Below are positions 1 through 8,220 of a stretch of 64,000 nt of DNA, piece by piece (the first letter of the stretch is position 1; each line of letters starts with the position of its first letter). The notes beneath the pieces were generated by a model. It had not been told where the DNA came from. It ran no database searches and saw only the letters and a list, made by a program, of their open reading frames with translations. Made by a program: the position numbers and the translations under genes. Location: the NCBI RefSeq assembly GCF_005869875.1, contig NZ_VAWG01000009.1, positions 62,001-126,000 of the forward strand, read 5' to 3'. Origin of the DNA: Paenibacillus pinistramenti. GTDB lineage: Bacteria; Bacillota; Bacilli; Paenibacillales; Paenibacillaceae.

Positions 1-529
1 CTACATATCCGATCACCGGCGGCATGGCCCCGGAAATAGCACCGACAGAAGTGCTCCACGTCGATGAACGCTTCAGCCAAATCGTATAAACGACGCCATA
101 TACAAAAGCTCCGACGATTCCGAACAATCCGGCCAGAACACCGGAGAACAGGAACAGCATGGCAAGTCCGACCAGTCCCAGAACCGCCCCGTAAATCAGC
201 ACCGTCCGCGGGGAGAGCTTGCCAAGCGGCAGCGCCCGGTTTTGGGTCCGCGCCATCTTGGTATCCATCTCACGGTCATAATAGTTGTTAAATACGCAAG
301 CCCCCGCCATCACCAGCGCCGTGCCGATCATCGTTACAATCAGCATGATGAAATCAATATGCCAGTGGGCGGCAAGCCAATACCCTGCAAAAGTTGCAAT
401 CAGGTTCGAGCGGAGAATGCCCGGCTTGGTCAGCGCAACGAAATCACGCCAGGTCGCCGACTCCGCAGACGGATTAACAGACAATGCCGCTCCATCCGCT
501 CCCGCCTGATATCTTAATGGTTTGCCCAT
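1..529 (-). CDS. ctaB: protoheme IX farnesyltransferase (heme O synthase), 3' end cut by window
   Basis: Membrane prenyltransferase that adds a farnesyl group to heme B to give heme O for terminal oxidases. The reading frame starts at ATG 529-527 behind the Shine-Dalgarno GGAGGCAG and runs off the left edge, so only the first 176 codons are present. It shows the family entry motif ALTKPGI, then a membrane segment and the prenyl-diphosphate-binding signature NNYYDREMD followed by M.RT. (UbiA superfamily). The last visible residues, around GAMPPVIGYV, also fit the family. The cytochrome oxidase genes expected next to it would lie outside the window. Confidence 0.93.
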   Translation of the reverse strand, partial: MGKPLRYQAGADGAALSVNPSAESATWRDFVALTKPGILRSNLIATFAGYWLAAHWHIDFIMLIVTMIGTALVMAGACVFNNYYDREMDTKMARTQNRALPLGKLSPRTVLIYGAVLGLVGLAMLFLFSGVLAGLFGIVGAFVYGVVYTIWLKRSSTWSTSVGAISGAMPPVIGYV

Positions 530-785
530 GTTACTGCCTCCCTAATTTTAAAATCCAACAAGCACTCTTTCACACAAAAATATAATTGTGAACAATCTCT
601 TCTATAAACTTTATCATATCAACCGGGAAACATGTTCAATTAAGGCGGGAAAAACGTGATTTTTGTATGACAATTTAGTGACGGAGACCGTGCGGTCCTG
701 AGTCAGCCATTTCATTAGCATATCCATTTTTAAACGCGAAAATAGCCCGGATAACCGGGAACTGCAACATTTCCTGTTCGAAAAA

Positions 786-815
786 TAAAAAAGAGGACGC
801 CTCGCCGGCGTCCTC
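786..815 (-). terminator. rho-independent terminator after trpS
   Basis: A 9-bp perfect stem (793-801 with 807-815, GAGGACGCC/GGCGTCCTC) is followed on the minus strand by a run of T. It lies about 40 bp beyond the trpS stop codon. The remaining 530-785 stretch shows no convincing gene; a 79-codon minus-strand frame there runs through this hairpin and into the end of trpS. Confidence 0.85.
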
Positions 816-855
816 CGGATGCTGCACGGCCTGTGCAGCTCTTCCTCTGCCAAAT

Positions 856-1842
856 TCAGCCTCTGGGCAGAAATCCCATCAGATGCTGAATTTCTTTAAG
901 ATTCTTCGCCGCAACCGCCTCCGCCCGCTCTGCTCCCTCGCGCAGAATCTTGCGGATTTCGCCGGACTCGCGGATGTCGCGGTAACGCTGCTGCAGCGGC
1001 TCAAGGACGGATACAACCACCTCGCCCAGCTCCTTCTTGAACGGGCCGTACATCTGTCCTTCATAGCGCTGCTCGATTTCGGCGACAGACAAGCCGGACA
1101 GCTGGCTGTAGATTCCGATCAGGTTGCTGACTTCCGGTTTGTTCGCCGGATCGTATTTCACTTCGCGGCCGGAATCCGTGGTTGCCCGGCTGATCTTCTT
1201 GCGTATCACATCCGGCGGATCCAGGAGCGCGATGTAGCTGCCTTCATTCGGATTGCTTTTGCTCATTTTCTTGGAGGCATCATCCAATGACATGATCCGC
1301 GCGCCAATTTCAGGAATGTATGGCTCAGGAAGCTTGAAGAATTCCCCGAACCGGTAATTGAAGCGTCCGGCCAGATCCCGGGTAAGCTCCAGGTGCTGCT
1401 TCTGGTCGTCCCCTACCGGAACCAGGTCGGCATTGAACAGCAGAATGTCTGCCGCCATCAAGGACGGGTAGACGAACAGCCCCGCGCCTACCGTTTCTTT
1501 GCCGGCGGATTTGTCCTTGAACTGCGTCATCCGCTCCAGCTCGCCCATGGAGGTAAGGGTCGTCAGCAGCCATCCGAGCTCCGCATGCTGCGGCACATGC
1601 GACTGCATGTACACGTTGGCTTTGGCCGGATCAATTCCGGCCGCAATATAAAGTGTTGCCACGGCTTCCGACTGCTCGCGGAGAGCGGCCGGGTCCTGGG
1701 CAACCGTAATCGCGTGCATATCGACAATAACAAAGTTGCAGTTATGTTCATGCTGCAGGCTCACAAAATTTTTCATCGCTCCGATGTAGTTGCCGATGGT
1801 AAGCTTGCCGCTGGGCTGAATGCCCGAAAATACAGTTTTCAC
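856..1842 (-). CDS. trpS: tryptophanyl-tRNA synthetase
   Basis: Class I aminoacyl-tRNA synthetase charging tRNA-Trp; cytosolic, 328 aa, close to the 330 aa of the Bacillus subtilis enzyme. The start is GTG at 1842 (VKTVFSGIQPSG), placed by the Shine-Dalgarno GAGGAGG just upstream. The frame stays open to 1935, but that stretch is the leader terminator, so the longer version is wrong. The HIGH-type motif appears as the TIGN segment near residue 15, and the KMSKS loop is present as KKMSKSNPN near residue 195. A T-box leader precedes it and a terminator follows, so it is a single-gene transcript. Confidence 0.97.
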   Translation of the reverse strand: MKTVFSGIQPSGKLTIGNYIGAMKNFVSLQHEHNCNFVIVDMHAITVAQDPAALREQSEAVATLYIAAGIDPAKANVYMQSHVPQHAELGWLLTTLTSMGELERMTQFKDKSAGKETVGAGLFVYPSLMAADILLFNADLVPVGDDQKQHLELTRDLAGRFNYRFGEFFKLPEPYIPEIGARIMSLDDASKKMSKSNPNEGSYIALLDPPDVIRKKISRATTDSGREVKYDPANKPEVSNLIGIYSQLSGLSVAEIEQRYEGQMYGPFKKELGEVVVSVLEPLQQRYRDIRESGEIRKILREGAERAEAVAAKNLKEIQHLMGFLPRG

Positions 1843-1922
1843 AGGTCTGACCTCCTCAATCATTTCCAGTTTCTTAATTGAACCAATTTTGTTCAAGACA
1901 ATAAAGAAGCTGCGGACAACAA

Positions 1923-2207
1923 AAAAAGGCCCCACATCCGCAAGGGACGTGAGACCGTGGTGCCACCCTAATTCGCCGAAGTTAGCTGCCCGTACGCTGC
2001 ATACAAACCCGGCCTTAAAATCCTTAACGCGGATTAACGGCTGAACATACTGAGAGGACCATCCGGCCTTCCGTTCCCTTCAGCGCTCAGGGGTCCATTC
2101 GCCGCATCGCTTTCCGCCGGTTCGCATCAACCACCGGCTTTCTGCCTGGAAAAATCATATGCGTTTACTTGTCCCCGTCATCACTTTGTGTTAGAAATGA
2201 ATTTGAT
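1923..2207 (-). promoter_or_regulatory. T-box leader (tRNA-Trp-sensing riboswitch) of trpS
   Basis: The minus strand carries the near-invariant T-box sequence AGGGTGGCACCACGG at 1969-1955. Directly after it comes a hairpin ending in TTTTTTT (about 1955-1921), which is the leader terminator. About 130 nt upstream a specifier-loop context GAATGGACC is seen at 2100-2092, with TGG (2097-2095) as a tryptophan specifier codon, matching the downstream gene. Uncharged tRNA-Trp is expected to pair with the leader and favour the antiterminator. The left boundary is set from the promoter 2214-2242. Confidence 0.93.
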
Positions 2208-2213
2208 ATAGTC

Positions 2214-2242
2214 ATCATAGCCGGGAGCATCTGGCAAGTCAA
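2214..2242 (-). promoter_or_regulatory. sigma-A promoter of trpS leader
   Basis: Minus strand: -35 TTGACT (2242-2237), 17-bp spacer, -10 TATGAT (2219-2214). It sits at the expected distance upstream of the T-box leader. Confidence 0.75.
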
Positions 2243-2249
2243 ATCCATT

Positions 2250-2278
2250 TTTACGGGCAAGGCCAAAAATGTTATGAT
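2250..2278 (+). promoter_or_regulatory. putative sigma-A promoter of the epimerase gene
   Basis: Plus strand: TTTACG (2250-2255), 17-bp spacer, TATGAT (2273-2278), about 60 bp before the ATG at 2336. The -35 box is imperfect. It is divergent from, and partly overlaps the region of, the trpS promoter. Confidence 0.5.
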
Positions 2279-2335
2279 AGGCTTAACCTGATTTACCTGA
2301 TTTGAACATCTTTAATTGGGAAAAGGAGCTTAATT

Positions 2336-3316
2336 ATGAAAAAAGTGACCAAAGGGCAATGGAATGGTTACGACACGTACATTTTACATAGCCGGGAGCT
2401 TGAAGTCACGCTGCTGCCTCGCCTCGGCAACAACATTATCGGAATCAGAGACCTGGTGAATCAGCGCGAAGTGCTGCGCCGCCCGGACGAGAATGACCTG
2501 GACTTTTATCTGCAGAAACCTTACCATTTCGGTATTCCTTTGCTTATTCCGCCGGGCAGAATCCGCCGCGGAAGATTTACTTATGCCGGACAAACGTATC
2601 AATTTGACCAGAATACCGCTAACGACAATCATATTCATGGCCTTCACCGCACACAGAGCTGGTGCGTCAGTGATATTGAAGAGGATGAGGACGGCTGCTC
2701 CGTTACGACCGAATTTGTAACAAGCGATGATCCAAACTGGATGCGCCAGTATCCGGTGCCGCTTAAGCTGGAAATGATTCTGCGCCTGCAGGGAGCTTCG
2801 CTCACCCAAACCTTCCGCATCACCAATTTGGGTACAGCTGCCGCTCCGTTTGGTCTGGGCCTGCATACCTGGTTCCTGATTGACGGAGAGCCTGAGAACT
2901 GGAATCTCAAGCTGCCTGTAAGCAGGCTGTACGTTACGGACGAGGAGATCATTACTACGGGAGAAACAGCCCCGCTGGGAGATTTGGAGGCTCTGAATGA
3001 CAGCCTGAATCTCAAGGGCACGAACTTTGATACTCCGCTGCAAATCGGCGGGAAGCCGGCTGAAGCCCTGCTGCTCCGAAAGGACGGCTATGGCCTGAAA
3101 TACTCTGCCGATCCGGCTTATTTCAAACATTGGGTGCTGTATACCAAAGGGGAAGCCGATCAGTTCCTCTGTATCGAGCCTTATACTTGGCTGCCGGATG
3201 CTCCTAATCTCAGCATTCCTCACGAGGAGAGCGGCCTGCTCGATATCAAACCGGAGCAGTCGCTTGAGCTGACGCTTAACCTTCAGATGGTTTATCCAGA
3301 ACCTGAACCCGCATAA
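2336..3316 (+). CDS. aldose 1-epimerase family protein
   Basis: Mutarotase-like beta-sandwich protein, 326 aa, expected to interconvert alpha and beta anomers of a free sugar in the cytosol. The start at 2336 has the Shine-Dalgarno AAAGGAG. The GalM-type fold is suggested by the N-terminal VTLLPRLGNNIIGI, the PPGRI.RGRF.Y.G segment near residue 75, a candidate catalytic His in the NDNHIHGLH region and the late Glu-containing segment CIEPYTWLPDAPN. It has its own promoter and terminator and stands alone, so the sugar specificity cannot be told. Confidence 0.85.
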   Translation: MKKVTKGQWNGYDTYILHSRELEVTLLPRLGNNIIGIRDLVNQREVLRRPDENDLDFYLQKPYHFGIPLLIPPGRIRRGRFTYAGQTYQFDQNTANDNHIHGLHRTQSWCVSDIEEDEDGCSVTTEFVTSDDPNWMRQYPVPLKLEMILRLQGASLTQTFRITNLGTAAAPFGLGLHTWFLIDGEPENWNLKLPVSRLYVTDEEIITTGETAPLGDLEALNDSLNLKGTNFDTPLQIGGKPAEALLLRKDGYGLKYSADPAYFKHWVLYTKGEADQFLCIEPYTWLPDAPNLSIPHEESGLLDIKPEQSLELTLNLQMVYPEPEPA

Positions 3317-3331
3317 CTGCGGGTTTTTTTT
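3308..3331 (+). terminator. terminator overlapping the epimerase stop codon
   Basis: Stem CCCGCA (3308-3313) with TGCGGG (3318-3323), loop TAAC containing the stop codon, then eight T. The hairpin starts inside the last codons of the gene. Confidence 0.8.
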
Positions 3332-3381
3332 ATTGCGATTGTCAGGAAATATTTAACTCTTTAATATTTGAAATTTGAAAC

Positions 3382-3410
3382 GCATATTTTCGGCGCTCAG
3401 GATCATACTA
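3382..3410 (+). promoter_or_regulatory. sigma-G-type forespore promoter of the SASP gene
   Basis: -35 element GCATA (3382-3386), 17-bp spacer and -10 element CATACTA (3404-3410). These match the B. subtilis sigma-G pattern (GHATR and CATHHTA), and the downstream gene is a classic sigma-G target. Confidence 0.75.
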
Positions 3411-3440
3411 ACCTCACAACGAACGAAGGAGGTGACAAAC

Positions 3441-3656
3441 ATGGCACAAGGACGCAGCGGCAGCAACAACCTGGTCGTTCCTCAAGCAACTGCAGCTTTG
3501 CAGCAATTGAAGATGGAAGCTGCACAAGAGCTGGGCGTACAAATTCCAGCAGACGGTTACTATGGTAACTACACTTCCCGTGAGACTGGTTCCCTTGGGG
3601 GCTATATCACAAAGCGTTTGGTTCAACTGGCTGAACAACAATTGTCCGGTAAATAA
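3441..3656 (+). CDS. alpha/beta-type small acid-soluble spore protein
   Basis: Small DNA-binding protein of the dormant spore, 71 aa, that coats DNA, shifts it towards an A-like form and is degraded by the Gpr protease at germination. The start ATG 3441 follows a strong AAGGAGGTG. The family motifs are visible: [10 protein letters not shown] (the Gpr cleavage-type EIA/ELG segment) near residues 25-35 and the C-terminal [12 protein letters not shown]. It is monocistronic, with a sigma-G-like promoter upstream and a terminator downstream. An in-frame ATG at 3375 lies in the promoter and is not the start. Confidence 0.97.
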   Translation: MAQGRSGSNNLVVPQATAALQQLKMEAAQELGVQIPADGYYGNYTSRETGSLGGYITKRLVQLAEQQLSGK

Positions 3657-3685
3657 CAATGGAATTTGTTCCTTATAAACACCAT

Positions 3686-3731
3686 CAGTGCGCTGACGCC
3701 GGCTTCGGCGCCGGCGCACTGTACATTTTTC
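3686..3731 (+). terminator. terminator of the SASP gene
   Basis: GC-rich hairpin with outer stem CAGTGCGC/GCGCACTG and a TTCG-containing loop, followed by TTTTT. Confidence 0.8.
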
Positions 3732-3733
3732 GC

Positions 3734-3790
3734 GGAATAACAGCAGAAGGTATGCGGGCTCGCATACCTTCTGCTGTTATTCCTTTATTT
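3734..3790 (+). terminator. 23-bp perfect inverted repeat, second terminator
   Basis: Bases 3734-3756 and 3761-3783 are perfectly complementary over 23 bp with a 4-base loop (GGCT). The plus strand continues into a T-rich tail, so it can act as a terminator for plus-strand read-through. On the minus strand the flank is A-rich, so it is a poor terminator for the convergent gene at 3818. Confidence 0.7.
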
Positions 3791-3817
3791 TTATCTAACT
3801 AATGCTGTTTAATGCTG

Positions 3818-4243
3818 CTAAGACAGATCCTTCCATTCTCCGTACGTTCCGTATGTATGGCTTGTTCTCGGGTAACGAATCATCAGATTCGCCATATTAT
3901 AGTTGGATTCAAGCGTGGCATCCACAACAATCGTCCCCTGACGGAGCGCGAACTCGTAACTGATTTCTCCGTGCGTCCACGACTTCTTGAATTTCAAAGC
4001 TTCAATAGCCATATTCCGGAAAGCTTGAAGCTGGCCGGCATTCAAACCCTCATCGTCATCGGACAGCTGCCCGTTCCTCCCGGCTATGGGGTTGTGCCGG
4101 ATGCCGAATTTGCCAACCACGTTGTTGCGGATCTGAATAAATACTGTTCCTGAGGATAAATTCCCCAGCTCTGCTTCTAATTCCTTAAATACCAAATCAA
4201 GCTGCCTGGACAATGAAAGTTGCTCTGCCTTCAGAATTCCCAC
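3818..4243 (-). CDS. conserved-looking hypothetical protein
   Basis: Unrecognised soluble protein of 141 aa with normal codon use. It has an N-terminal amphipathic helix region (residues 1-30), then alternating strand-like segments (TVFIQIRNNVVGKFGIRHN, GTIVVDATLE). There is no signal peptide, membrane segment or metal-binding cluster. The start at 4243 has upstream sequence GGGAGTGGGAATTC-like purines, an adequate ribosome site. The gene stands alone between the SASP gene (convergent) and the peptidase. Function unknown. Confidence 0.7.
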   Translation of the reverse strand: MGILKAEQLSLSRQLDLVFKELEAELGNLSSGTVFIQIRNNVVGKFGIRHNPIAGRNGQLSDDDEGLNAGQLQAFRNMAIEALKFKKSWTHGEISYEFALRQGTIVVDATLESNYNMANLMIRYPRTSHTYGTYGEWKDLS

Positions 4244-4446
4244 TCCCCTTAATGATGTGATTTCCCTTTATTTAGGGCTTATGTCACATTATATTCTATT
4301 ATCCGATCGTTTAACAGAAATATGGTACATTTTTGGGTATTTATTCCTAATTTGTCATGCTTCAAAATTCTAAAATTCGCCAGTATTCGCGGTCAACAGA
4401 TAGATATCGACGTTATTCTCCAACTTCCCTGGATAGCAGCGGCAGT

Positions 4447-4473
4447 GAAAAAAGCGGCCCCTCAGGACCGCTT
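4447..4473 (-). terminator. terminator after the M3 peptidase gene
   Basis: Minus strand AGCGGTCC-TGAG-GGGCCGCT (4472-4453) followed by TTTTTTC. Confidence 0.8.
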
Positions 4474-4515
4474 CTCATGCTTAGCTATTCGCTTCAATTG
4501 CATCACAAACAGCTC

Positions 4516-6327
4516 TTACAAATCCTTCGTCAATTCCAGGAACTGTTCGACATCCGCTGCGGAGACTGCTACAGCCTCACGCCAGAAGTCCGGCTTCGTC
4601 AAATCCACGTTCAGATGCTTCTTCGCCAAATCTTCTACCGTCATGCGGCCTGTATCTTCGAGCAGAGCGTCGTATTTGCCGGCAAAAGCAGGTCCTTCGG
4701 CCTGCGCACGGGCGAACAAGCCGTTGCTGAACAGGAAGCCGAATGTGTACGGGAAGTTGTAGAAAGGAACGTCCGTAATATAGAAATGCAATTTCGACAG
4801 CCAAAAATGCGGATGATACGAGGCCAGGGCATCACAGAAAGCCTCTTTCTGCGCTTCCTCCATCAGACCCGACAAATCTTCGGCGCTGAGAAGGCCTTCC
4901 TTCCGTTTCTCATAGAAACGGGTTTCAAACAGGAACCGGGCGTGAATGTTCATGAAAAAGGCCACGCTGCGCTGCACCTTCTCTTCCAGCAGCTTGATCT
5001 TCTCTTCCTTGCTGGAAGCGCGGGCGACCTGGGCGGAAGACAGGATGTTCTCCGCAAAGGTGGATGCCGTTTCGGCCACGTTCATGGCATAATCGCGGCT
5101 GAATTCCGGCAGCTCCTTCAGCAGGAACGAATGATAAGCATGGCCCAGCTCATGGGCAAGCGTAGACACGTTGGAGGCCGTCCCGCCGAAGGTCATGAAG
5201 ATGCGCGTTTCATTGCTCTCTGAAAGCGTGGTGCAGAAGCCGCCAGGACGTTTGCCGGAGCGGTCCTCCGCTTCGATCCAGCTGCTGTTAAAGGCGTGCG
5301 CCGCGAACTCGGCCATTTTTGGACTAAAGCCGCCGAATTCCTTCACGATCAGCTCGGCAGCCTCCCCGTAAGGAATTTGATCGCCGGCAGTGCCGCCAAG
5401 CGGTGCTTCTACGTCGGCCCAGCCAAGCTGCTCTACTCCCATCAGCTTCGCTTTGCGCTCCAGGTATTTGACGAATACGGCCTTCGATTCCGTGATCGCC
5501 TGCCACATCGCATCAAGCGTTTGCCGGGTCATGCGGTTGTACGCCAGCGGCTCCTTCAGCACATCCTCCCAGCCGCGTTTGTTGTAGAGCTTCAGGCGGA
5601 AGCCTGCCAGGCGGTTCAGCGTGTCGGCGCCGTAATCCGCCAGCTCGGACCATTTTTCCTCCCACTGGGCGAACACCTCGTCCCGGACACTGCGGTCCGG
5701 ATCGTGCAGCTTGTTATGGGCCTGACCCGCGGACAGATTAACCGTATTCCCGTTCTCATCGGTAAATGGAAGGCTGAACTTACTGACAATCGTGTCGTAG
5801 TGCTCACCCCAGCCATGGTAGCCGTCAATGGACAGATCGAGTACCAGGCTCTCCAGCTCCGGCGGCAGCTTGTCCTTGGCTTTCTCACGGGTCTCGTTCA
5901 GGTAGAAGGCGATCTGTGAAGCCTTGTCCCCCTGGATCCAGCCTGCAAACACCTCATCAGGGGTGGAGCGAAGAATATTTTCAAATAAGGCTGAAACGGA
6001 TTGCAGCTGAGCTTTGTAGGAAGTGATTCTATCCGACAGCTGGACCGCTTTCTTATCCTTAACATTCTGTGCGGTAAGACAACTAATGAAGCTGCTAGCC
6101 TGCCCGGCCTTGGCTGCTGCTTCCTGCAGCTTGTCCAGAAATTCGTCAAAGCCTTTGGTCTCCTCAACCGAAGCCGGCGCGGAGGCCTGCTTCACAAACT
6201 GCTCCAATTCCTTAATGCTCTTGTCCAATTGCTGCAAATAATTCTGGAACTCGGCTGAATCCGAACCCCCGGGAAAAACCGATTCCAAATCCCAGGTCAG
6301 GCTTACAGGCTGTTTCAGTGTGCTCAT
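4516..6327 (-). CDS. M3 family oligoendopeptidase (PepF-like)
   Basis: Cytosolic zinc metallopeptidase of about 603 aa that cleaves short peptides. The M3B zinc site is visible as TLAHELGHAYHSFLL (HExxH, near residue 390), with the downstream glutamate ligand expected in the NVAETASTFAE segment about 25 residues later, as in the family. The frame extends to an ATG at 6339, but that codon touches the Shine-Dalgarno; ATG 6327 (MSTLKQP) has GGAAAGGATG at good spacing and is preferred. It is a single gene with its own terminator and is convergent with nothing close. Confidence 0.92.
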   Translation of the reverse strand: MSTLKQPVSLTWDLESVFPGGSDSAEFQNYLQQLDKSIKELEQFVKQASAPASVEETKGFDEFLDKLQEAAAKAGQASSFISCLTAQNVKDKKAVQLSDRITSYKAQLQSVSALFENILRSTPDEVFAGWIQGDKASQIAFYLNETREKAKDKLPPELESLVLDLSIDGYHGWGEHYDTIVSKFSLPFTDENGNTVNLSAGQAHNKLHDPDRSVRDEVFAQWEEKWSELADYGADTLNRLAGFRLKLYNKRGWEDVLKEPLAYNRMTRQTLDAMWQAITESKAVFVKYLERKAKLMGVEQLGWADVEAPLGGTAGDQIPYGEAAELIVKEFGGFSPKMAEFAAHAFNSSWIEAEDRSGKRPGGFCTTLSESNETRIFMTFGGTASNVSTLAHELGHAYHSFLLKELPEFSRDYAMNVAETASTFAENILSSAQVARASSKEEKIKLLEEKVQRSVAFFMNIHARFLFETRFYEKRKEGLLSAEDLSGLMEEAQKEAFCDALASYHPHFWLSKLHFYITDVPFYNFPYTFGFLFSNGLFARAQAEGPAFAGKYDALLEDTGRMTVEDLAKKHLNVDLTKPDFWREAVAVSAADVEQFLELTKDL

Positions 6328-6431
6328 CTTCACATACATCCTTTCCCAGTCAGATAGGTTGATACTTCTGTGTAACAGAGTGTATAACTATAGGTATATC
6401 CTGCTCAACAGGCATAAAGGAGGCATTAATT

Positions 6432-6593
6432 ATGAGACCTTTACAAATATCAGCAGAGACAGCGGTGAAGCTGGCTGAGAAGCTGAATGTTCCCATCGAA
6501 CGGCTGATGCATATGCCGCAGCATATTCTGATGCAGAAGCTGGCCGAGCTGGCCAAAGAGGAATCCGCGAAGGACGACAAAGCCGGGCAATGA
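6432..6593 (+). CDS. yycC: YycC-like small protein
   Basis: Protein of 53 aa, too short for a usual ORF cutoff, with a strong Shine-Dalgarno AAAGGAGG eight bases before the ATG. The sequence begins MRPLQISAETAVKLAEKLN and continues with HMPQHILMQKLAEL, which I recognise as the YycC family of Bacillus and relatives (function unknown). It is helical and charged at its C-terminus. Its stop codon overlaps the next start as ATGA, so the two genes are translationally coupled. Confidence 0.85.
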   Translation: MRPLQISAETAVKLAEKLNVPIERLMHMPQHILMQKLAELAKEESAKDDKAGQ

Positions 6594-6820
6594 TTCCGTT
6601 CAATAAAGCCCTGCCTTATGATGTTACGATGGGTGACGTTTATGTACCCGATTGTCCTTTCTGTGGTAAAGACAATGTCCTGCTTCCCATGAAGCCTAAA
6701 GAAATCATCAGCGTACGCGAGGGGAAGAAGAAACTGCTGGTGTTCCCCTGCTGCTACCACAGGCTGACGATTCTGGACAGCGATGACGATTATCTTCTGA
6801 CTGATACTGTAATCCGCTGA
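6590..6820 (+). CDS. small zinc-ribbon-like protein downstream of yycC
   Basis: Protein of 76 aa with CPFCGKDN near residue 22 and CCYH near residue 54, a likely Cys/His zinc site. It overlaps yycC by 4 bp (ATGA), so both are made from one message. The pairing suggests a shared role, but neither function is known to me. A strong terminator follows directly. Confidence 0.75.
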   Translation: MIPFNKALPYDVTMGDVYVPDCPFCGKDNVLLPMKPKEIISVREGKKKLLVFPCCYHRLTILDSDDDYLLTDTVIR

Positions 6821-6858
6821 ACCGGTCAGGCGCCTGCGCCTGCCGGTTTATTTTTTCA
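6821..6858 (+). terminator. terminator of the yycC operon
   Basis: ACCGG/CCGGT outer stem with CAGGCGC/GCGCCTG inside, then TTTATTTTTT. It begins directly after the stop codon and overlaps the 3' end of the convergent DUF2225 gene. Confidence 0.85.
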
Positions 6859-7546
6859 TCTCCTCCGGCAGCTCGTGTTTGGCCGCAAGCATTTGCTCAC
6901 GCAATACCGCCCACTGCTCGCGGGAAGCCCGGATCATCGCTGCGTCCATAATTTTCTGGTCATTGATTACGCGGGAGAACCAGCGGACCGCTTCGGAGAA
7001 GCTGCCCGTTCTGCGGTAAAGCTCCCCGATGAGGTACATCAGCCTAGCATCGTTCGCGCCGACGCCCTCCAATTCAAAGACTTTGATATAAGATTCAAGG
7101 CTGTATTTGAGAAAACGCAGCTCCTGCTCCTCATTCCCCTTGTACCGGTAGAGCCAGGCAATATGCTGGAGCAGGCTTGCAATCAGCCGTTCCTTCTCGT
7201 TGATGGACTGCGCGCACAGCAGGGCCAGCTTGTAGCTCTCCACCGCAGCCTCCCAGTCGCGCTTGCCGCTGAAGTCACGCGGATGAAGACGCCCGCCCAG
7301 CTCTTTCTTAAAGCCCTCTTTCTGTCTGTCGCTGATATTCGCCCCGAAATTTTCAGTAAAGGCAAATCCGCAGTGCGGACAGACCTTGACCACGTAAAAA
7401 TCGGGATTCTCATTCTGATAATAGCCGCAGAAATCCGTATCCATCCGGGTCGCCCGCTTAAAGCTTGGACGCACCCGGGAGGTCGCGAATTCTTCCTCGC
7501 ACATGAGACATTTTGCTTTGGTTGTATATAGGGGCTCAAGATGCAT
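6848..7546 (-). CDS. DUF2225 family protein (TPR-like)
   Basis: Cytosolic protein of 232 aa. The N-terminus carries two Cys pairs, CLMCEEEF (residue 14) and CPHCGFAF (residue 58), a rubredoxin-like zinc site typical of DUF2225. The rest (residues 90-220) reads as TPR-like helix pairs, e.g. WEAAVESYKLALL and YLIGELYRRTGSFSEAVRWFSRV. The start 7546 has GGAAGGA upstream. Its 3' end overlaps the terminator of the convergent yycC operon. Role unknown. Confidence 0.85.
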   Translation of the reverse strand: MHLEPLYTTKAKCLMCEEEFATSRVRPSFKRATRMDTDFCGYYQNENPDFYVVKVCPHCGFAFTENFGANISDRQKEGFKKELGGRLHPRDFSGKRDWEAAVESYKLALLCAQSINEKERLIASLLQHIAWLYRYKGNEEQELRFLKYSLESYIKVFELEGVGANDARLMYLIGELYRRTGSFSEAVRWFSRVINDQKIMDAAMIRASREQWAVLREQMLAAKHELPEEMKK

Positions 7547-7589
7547 GGCCAGTTCCTTCCTTCCGGCTTAATTTCATTATGGCGGGTGG

Positions 7590-7982
7590 TTAGTTAGACG
7601 ATGGTGTATTAACGAAATGCATAGCCGGACCGGATAAGCGCTGAAGAACAGCACTGCGCAGCGGCTCCTCAATGCCCGCTTCAGTTAACGCTTCGCCCAT
7701 GCAGGCAAGCCAGGCTTCCGCGCGTTCAGGAGTCACCGGGAACGGAAGATGCCGGGCCCGCATCATCGGATGGCCGAAGGCGTCGGAATACAGCGGAGGG
7801 CCTCCAAAGAACTGCGTCAGAAACATATACTGCTTCTCCATTACCGGGGTAATATCTTCCGGAAACAGCGGCCCAAGCAGAGGATTGCGCTGCACTTTGG
7901 GATAAAAAGCTTCAACAATCCTGCGGACGGCCTCCCCGCCGCCCAGAATTTCATATAAACTTTGTCCCTGTTCCGGGTTCAT
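7590..7982 (-). CDS. yjbI: group II truncated hemoglobin
   Basis: Small heme protein (130 aa) of the trHbO type, thought to handle O2, NO or peroxide. The 2/2-globin pattern is clear: AFYPKV (B helix, Tyr B10), FFGGPPLYSDAFGHPMMRARHLPFPV with the proximal His in ARHLPF, and EAWLACM with the G8 Trp. The frame extends upstream to GTG 7997/ATG 7994, but those codons lie on the Shine-Dalgarno AAAGGTGAT; ATG 7982 (MNPEQGQ) has the right spacing. It is about the length of B. subtilis YjbI (132 aa). Confidence 0.9.
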   Translation of the reverse strand: MNPEQGQSLYEILGGGEAVRRIVEAFYPKVQRNPLLGPLFPEDITPVMEKQYMFLTQFFGGPPLYSDAFGHPMMRARHLPFPVTPERAEAWLACMGEALTEAGIEEPLRSAVLQRLSGPAMHFVNTPSSN

Positions 7983-8074
7983 TATGAGCTTCATCACCTT
8001 TCAAGACTATTATCCTAATTATAGCAAAGATTTAAGCGAATTACGTTATGCACGGCCGCATAATGCCCAGCCGC

Positions 8075-8101
8075 AAAAAAAGAGCGCTGCTCCCAGCGCT
8101 C
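8075..8101 (-). terminator. terminator of the small membrane protein gene
   Basis: Perfect stem GAGCGCTG/CAGCGCTC (8082-8089 with 8094-8101) followed on the minus strand by TTTTTTT. Confidence 0.85.
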
Positions 8102-8124
8102 CATACCCTCTTCAATATTGCCGT

Positions 8125-8220
8125 CTAGTAGCTGCGCCAATCCTCTTCGCCTGAACGGGCTAGAGAGGCGCGTATGACATATACAAACGCACATACGAGA
8201 ACACCTGCTACAAAACTCAT
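8125..8220 (-). CDS. very small membrane protein (31 aa)
   Basis: A 31-codon frame with one hydrophobic stretch (MSFVAGVLVCAFVYVI) and a polar tail ending in Ser-Tyr. The ATG at 8220 has GGAGTGA at good spacing, and a strong terminator lies 24 bp beyond the stop. A gene-sized gap with both signals supports a real gene, though I do not recognise the family. In-frame ATGs at 8226 and 8238 are alternative starts. Confidence 0.5.
   Translation of the reverse strand: MSFVAGVLVCAFVYVIRASLARSGEEDWRSY

Noticed and set aside
614-853. 79-codon minus-strand frame between ctaB and trpS
   Set aside because: It runs through the trpS terminator and into the trpS 3' end and lacks a ribosome site.
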